NCBI RefSeq assembly: GCF_000720115.1
Contig: NZ_JOIR01000022.1
Span: 62,001 to 126,000 of the forward strand
Length of the DNA: 64,000 nt
Reading direction: 5' to 3'
Source: Streptomyces sp. NRRL F-2580
Lineage (GTDB): Bacteria; Actinomycetota; Actinomycetes; Streptomycetales; Streptomycetaceae
The translations under genes and the position numbers were made by a program. Below are positions 62,223 through 64,000 of this stretch, piece by piece; position 1 is the first letter of the stretch; every line of letters begins with the position of its first letter. The notes beneath the pieces were generated by a model, which was not told the origin of the DNA, made no database searches, and saw only the letters and a list, made by a program, of their open reading frames with translations.

Positions 62223-62333
62223 GGGGCGCCCCCCGTGGGCCCGGGAGCTGCCGGGTCCGCTCTCGTCGTGCGCCATCGGGTGCGGGCCCTGAGGATGGAA
62301 CCAGTCCGCCACCCCGCTGAAGGGAGTCTTCCT

Positions 62334-62519
62334 GTGCTGGAACGCGAGCGTCCTGACGAAGAGGCCGAGGTCCCCCGCCCCCTGGGCCGCGGCGCCGAGC
62401 CCCGGGACCGGGCGGTGTCCCCCTGGCCGCTGGCCGCGGGCGACTACTGGTTCGGTGGCGAGAGCGGGGACGACCCCGGCGGCTCGGGCGCCGCAAGAGG
62501 CGCGTCGACACCCCGTTGA
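62334..62519 (+). CDS. Small hypothetical protein before the permease
   Basis: 61 residues from GTG 62334, 6 nt after AAGGGAG. Acidic/Pro-rich start ([20 protein letters not shown]), then [20 protein letters not shown]. Unknown family. The ribosome site is the main support. It ends 29 bp before the permease start and is probably co-transcribed. Confidence 0.5.
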   Translation: MLERERPDEEAEVPRPLGRGAEPRDRAVSPWPLAAGDYWFGGESGDDPGGSGAARGASTPR

Positions 62520-62548
62520 TCTTCCCGTCGGCGGGGAAGGGGCGGAAT

Positions 62549-63754
62549 ATGCCACAAGCCATCGCCCCCCTGCGCGCCCTCGTCCGCCGCCACCGGGAGC
62601 CCGCGGTCGTGCAGACCGTGCGCTCGACCGCGGCCGCCGTCATCTCGTACGCCGTCGCGCTCCGGCTCAGCGACGAACCCGCGCCCCTGACGGCGCCGCT
62701 CACCGCGCTGCTCGTCGTCCAGGTCACGCTCTACTCCACGCTCACCACCGGTATCCGGCGGGTCAACTCCGTCGTGGCCGGGGTGCTGCTCGCGATCGGC
62801 TTCAGCGCGCTCGTGGGCCTGACCTGGTGGAGCCTCGGGCTGATCATCCTGGTCTCGCTCGCCATCGGGCCGCTGGTGAAGGCCGGGGAGTTCGTACCCG
62901 AGGTCGCGATCAGCGCGATGCTGGTGCTGGGCGTGACCAGCGTGACGGACACCGCCTGGGACCGGGTGCTGGAGACACTGATCGGCGCGGCGGTCGGCCT
63001 GCTGTTCAACTTCCTGTTCGTACCGCCCGTGTGGATCGGGCCGGCGAGCGAGGCCATCACGGACCTCGCCCGGCGCATGCGCGCCCTGCTCGGTCACATC
63101 GGCGACCAGCTCGCCGAACACACGCCGGTCGAGAAGGCCGTCGCCCACCTCCACGAGGCCCGTCAGCTCGACAACGACATCGCGCTGGTCGACGCGTCCC
63201 TGCGGCAGGCGGAGGACAGCCTGCGGCTGAACCCGCGGGTCCGTGAGGGACTCCTGTTCCGCCTGGTGTTGCGCACCGGACTGGACACCTTGGAGATCTG
63301 CGCGGTGGTGCTGCGGGTCTCCTGCCGGACCCTGACGGACCTCGCGAAGGCGCACCAGACGGGTCCGCTCTTCCCGCCGCCCATCGCCGATGCCCTGCGC
63401 GACCTGTACGGGCACCTGGCCGTCGCCGTGGAGAGCTTCGCCGAGCTGATCACCGCGCAGGTCAGCGCCAACGCCGAACAGGCCGAGGAGAAGCTCACGC
63501 GGGAGCTGTCGACGGCCCGCGTCAGCCGGCACCGCCTCGCCGTGCTGCTCCAGCACGAGGCGGGTGCCCATCCGGGCGCGTGGCAGCTGTACGGGGCGCT
63601 GCTCGCCGAGGCGGACCGGGTGCTCGACGAACTGGGCGTGGACAAGCGCTCAGAGCGGCTCATCGAGGAACTGGACCGGCACTCCCGCATGCGGCGCGAG
63701 CGCTACCCCCGGCTGCACCGCCTGACCCGGCGGGTCTTCTCCCGCCCGGCCTGA
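62549..63754 (+). CDS. FUSC/aromatic-acid-exporter-type membrane protein
   Basis: 401 residues from ATG 62549, behind GGAAGGGG. Five or six N-terminal helices ([80 protein letters not shown]) are followed by a long cytosolic helical region ([20 protein letters not shown] and on). This is the half-size FUSC/ArAE layout, thought to function as an oligomeric exporter of aromatic compounds. Substrate unknown. Confidence 0.85.
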   Translation: MPQAIAPLRALVRRHREPAVVQTVRSTAAAVISYAVALRLSDEPAPLTAPLTALLVVQVTLYSTLTTGIRRVNSVVAGVLLAIGFSALVGLTWWSLGLIILVSLAIGPLVKAGEFVPEVAISAMLVLGVTSVTDTAWDRVLETLIGAAVGLLFNFLFVPPVWIGPASEAITDLARRMRALLGHIGDQLAEHTPVEKAVAHLHEARQLDNDIALVDASLRQAEDSLRLNPRVREGLLFRLVLRTGLDTLEICAVVLRVSCRTLTDLAKAHQTGPLFPPPIADALRDLYGHLAVAVESFAELITAQVSANAEQAEEKLTRELSTARVSRHRLAVLLQHEAGAHPGAWQLYGALLAEADRVLDELGVDKRSERLIEELDRHSRMRRERYPRLHRLTRRVFSRPA

Positions 63755-63765
63755 ACCGGGCCGGG

Positions 63766-64000
63766 CTACGTGGTCTCCTCGCTGACCGAGAAGAGCGCAC
63801 CCTCGGGGTCCCGCAGCGTCACCCGCCTGCCGAAAGGTGAGGTCTCCACGAGGGACACGACGGCGGCCCCGAGGTGGACAGCGGTGCCGGTGGCCGCGTC
63901 CAGGTCGGCGACGGCGAAGTGGACGTCCCAGCGCGGGCGAGCCAGAGCGTCGACTGCGTCCTTCGTGGCACCGGCGTCGATCCGGGCCACGGTGGCGCCT
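63766..64000 (-). CDS. VOC-family protein, C-terminal part (5' end outside window)
   Basis: The frame is open to the window's edge. The visible part reads WDVHFAVADLDAATGTAVHL, VVSLVETSPFGRRVTLRDPE and GALFSVSEETT, the end of a glyoxalase-type module (final E is replaced by S in LFSVSE). Length and number of modules cannot be judged. It ends 11 bp from the convergent permease gene. Confidence 0.75.
   Translation of the reverse strand, partial: GATVARIDAGATKDAVDALARPRWDVHFAVADLDAATGTAVHLGAAVVSLVETSPFGRRVTLRDPEGALFSVSEETT

Noticed and set aside
59355..62555. 1066-residue minus-strand frame
   Set aside because: Only its last 78 codons are real (the XRE regulator); the rest runs antisense through other genes.

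Overview
The window looks like a stretch of a Streptomyces (or very close actinomycete) chromosome. It is strongly GC-rich throughout, uses GTG as a frequent start, and carries families typical of that genus: PepSY/OmpR two-component modules, a second EF-G, PRC-barrel proteins, DUF5753 and DUF6233 proteins, a TIGR03086 protein with a WYL regulator, SpoIIE-type phosphatases, and secreted metalloproteases with PT linkers. No rRNA, tRNA or CRISPR array was seen. All calls come from reading translations and DNA by eye; no database search was run.

Left part (1-20.5 kb): mostly intact genes. In order: the 3' end of a FAD monooxygenase; a PepSY-type membrane protein divergent from an OmpR/histidine kinase pair; an EF-G paralogue preceded by a possible leader peptide; a nitrobindin-like protein; a secreted NodB-type deacetylase; a Kef-type antiporter; a VOC protein; a cydB remnant; an ECF41-like sigma factor; an isochorismatase-fold protein and a barstar; a DUF6493-like fragment; an SRPBCC-DUF2867 fusion divergent from a TetR regulator; ruins of an MFS transporter and an NAD(P)-binding protein; and two secreted gluzincin metalloproteases.

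Middle part (20.5-53 kb): a gene graveyard mixed with working genes. Four separate pieces of ATP-dependent DNA ligase genes, two pieces of CBS-domain genes, two IS5-type transposase pieces, Tn3 and other transposase remnants, and broken sigma, STAS, XRE and oxidoreductase genes lie between intact ones. The intact genes include two PRC-barrel paralogues, a calerythrin-like EF-hand protein, a large BisC/TorA-type molybdoenzyme, a zinc alcohol dehydrogenase, two alpha/beta hydrolases, a GlxA-type regulator, a lipase-like gene that sits where the middle of a ligase gene should be, an APC permease, and a stress-signalling group (MerR, HATPase anti-sigma type, SpoIIE phosphatase, WYL regulator). The most unusual gene is an ADF/cofilin-fold protein at 22.7 kb whose reading frame runs on into antisense ligase debris.

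Right part (53.4-64 kb): tidy and gene-dense. A secreted metzincin with FN3 and ricin-type domains; a secreted, membrane-anchored protein; an ATP-grasp enzyme; an endonuclease/exonuclease/phosphatase membrane protein; a three-gene operon with 4-bp overlaps (membrane protein, XRE regulator, quinone-type dehydrogenase); an SRAP (YedK/HMCES) protein; a YbdK-type carboxylate-amine ligase; a FUSC-type permease; and the 3' end of a VOC gene.

The dense pseudogenes, repeated gene fragments and transposase debris in the middle suggest a recombination-prone accessory region such as a chromosome arm. That placement is inference.
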